This document shows, in pieces, positions 58,088 through 58,477 of a stretch of 58,477 nt of DNA. The translations under genes were made by a program, and so were the position numbers. Below the pieces are notes generated by a model, which was not told the DNA's origin, did not search any database, and saw only the letters and a program-made list of their open reading frames with translations. How positions within the stretch are numbered: the stretch's first letter is position 1; each line of letters begins with the position of its first letter. The DNA comes from Paenibacillus barengoltzii NBRC 101215. Its GTDB lineage: Bacteria > Bacillota > Bacilli > Paenibacillales > Paenibacillaceae. The stretch spans positions 1 to 58,477 of the forward strand of contig NZ_BILV01000024.1 of assembly GCF_004000745.1 (NCBI RefSeq), written 5' to 3'.

Positions 58088-58477
58088 ATGCCGGATTTTA
58101 CGATTCCGTTGGCGTCGTTCAGCGAGAAATATCGATATAAATATTTAGCTTTGTACCATGCGCTTCGTGCGGCGATTCTCGACGGTACGCTGCCGGAGGG
58201 CACACGCCTGCCGGCGACCCGGGAGTTGGCCGAGTTATACGGCCTGTCCCGCGGGAGCGTCTCGCAGGCGTACGACATGCTCCACGCCGACGGCTACGTG
58301 CGGACCGCCGTCGGCAGCGGCACGTTTGTTGCCGGCGGGGTGCAGCCGCCGCAGGCGGACGAGGGGCCGAAGGCGCCGATCGCGTTGTCCCCTTGGGGAC
58401 AACGTGTGATCGCGGCGATAGCCCACGGCGGCGACGCGAGCGAGCCGACGCTCGGCGGGGCGAGCACGCCGGGTGAG
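58088..58477 (+). CDS. MocR/PdxR-type regulator, N-terminal part
   Basis: The first 130 residues of a GntR-class regulator, cut by the window end. A winged helix (YLALYHALRAAILDG, LPATRELAELYGLSRGSV, YVRTAVGSGTFVAG) is followed by a linker (from about residue 77). In MocR proteins an aminotransferase-like domain that binds pyridoxal phosphate would follow. GGGGG is before the ATG at 58088. It is divergent from the flavin protein gene, the usual arrangement of PdxR and its target. Confidence 0.85.
   Translation, partial: MPDFTIPLASFSEKYRYKYLALYHALRAAILDGTLPEGTRLPATRELAELYGLSRGSVSQAYDMLHADGYVRTAVGSGTFVAGGVQPPQADEGPKAPIALSPWGQRVIAAIAHGGDASEPTLGGASTPGE

Overview
The window looks like chromosomal DNA of a Paenibacillus-type (Paenibacillaceae, spore-forming Bacillota) bacterium. 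This is inferred from YesM/YesN-type two-component pairs next to LplB/YtcP-type sugar permeases and lipoprotein binding proteins, an S-layer-homology protein, EcsAB, a YjcZ-type sporulation peptide, CheX, and strong AGGAGG ribosome binding sites. No RNA gene or CRISPR array was found.

Bases 1-7.4 kb are different from the rest. AT-rich small genes are separated by GC-rich, highly structured repeats of about 165-195 bp, with shorter or decayed copies at the right. Each repeat starts with an RYYYAAC-like core, ends with a GTTRRRY-like core and carries inner arms TATTCACG/CGTGAATA. The two ends of each gene unit are complementary over about 16-18 bp, and that sequence differs from unit to unit. 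This is what integron cassettes with attC sites would show, but the sites are longer and more branched than classical attC and no integrase lies in the window. Cargo: a methyltransferase, a lipoprotein, a PemK/MazF-like protein with a small basic partner (the only reversed unit, which also holds two perfect 50-bp palindromes), membrane proteins, a DUF1643 protein, a GNAT acetyltransferase and a NUDIX hydrolase.

From 7.4 to 12.8 kb there is an MFS exporter with a divergent LysR regulator, small enzymes (GNAT, VOC), secreted proteins and a one-domain beta/gamma-crystallin protein. From 13 to 20 kb there is a YesN/YesM pair followed by a binding protein and two permeases. From 20 to 22 kb a PadR regulator is coupled to a sialate O-acetylesterase. 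From 22 to 31 kb a second kinase/regulator pair is divergent from two permeases, a binding protein and a GH43 glycosidase, with paired direct repeats before the transport operon. Bases 33-35.7 kb encode a secreted clan-D (GH27/GH36-like) glycosidase with an N-terminal carbohydrate-binding region. An IS3-family element (35.7-37.0 kb) sits inside the loop of the terminator that follows it.

From 37 to 40.5 kb there is a selenium group: a COG0701-type permease divergent from selD and the tRNA 2-selenouridine synthase gene. The rest (40.6-58.5 kb) is mostly housekeeping or accessory: a YcdB-like SLH protein, a MerR gene with an internal deletion, DinB, LOG-family, GH3, alkyltransferase-like, DUF1361, GNAT, PHP phosphatase, LysR, CheX, SDR, a DEAD-box helicase, EcsAB, YjcZ, an aminotransferase, and a flavin-binding oxidase-like protein divergent from a MocR regulator that runs off the window.
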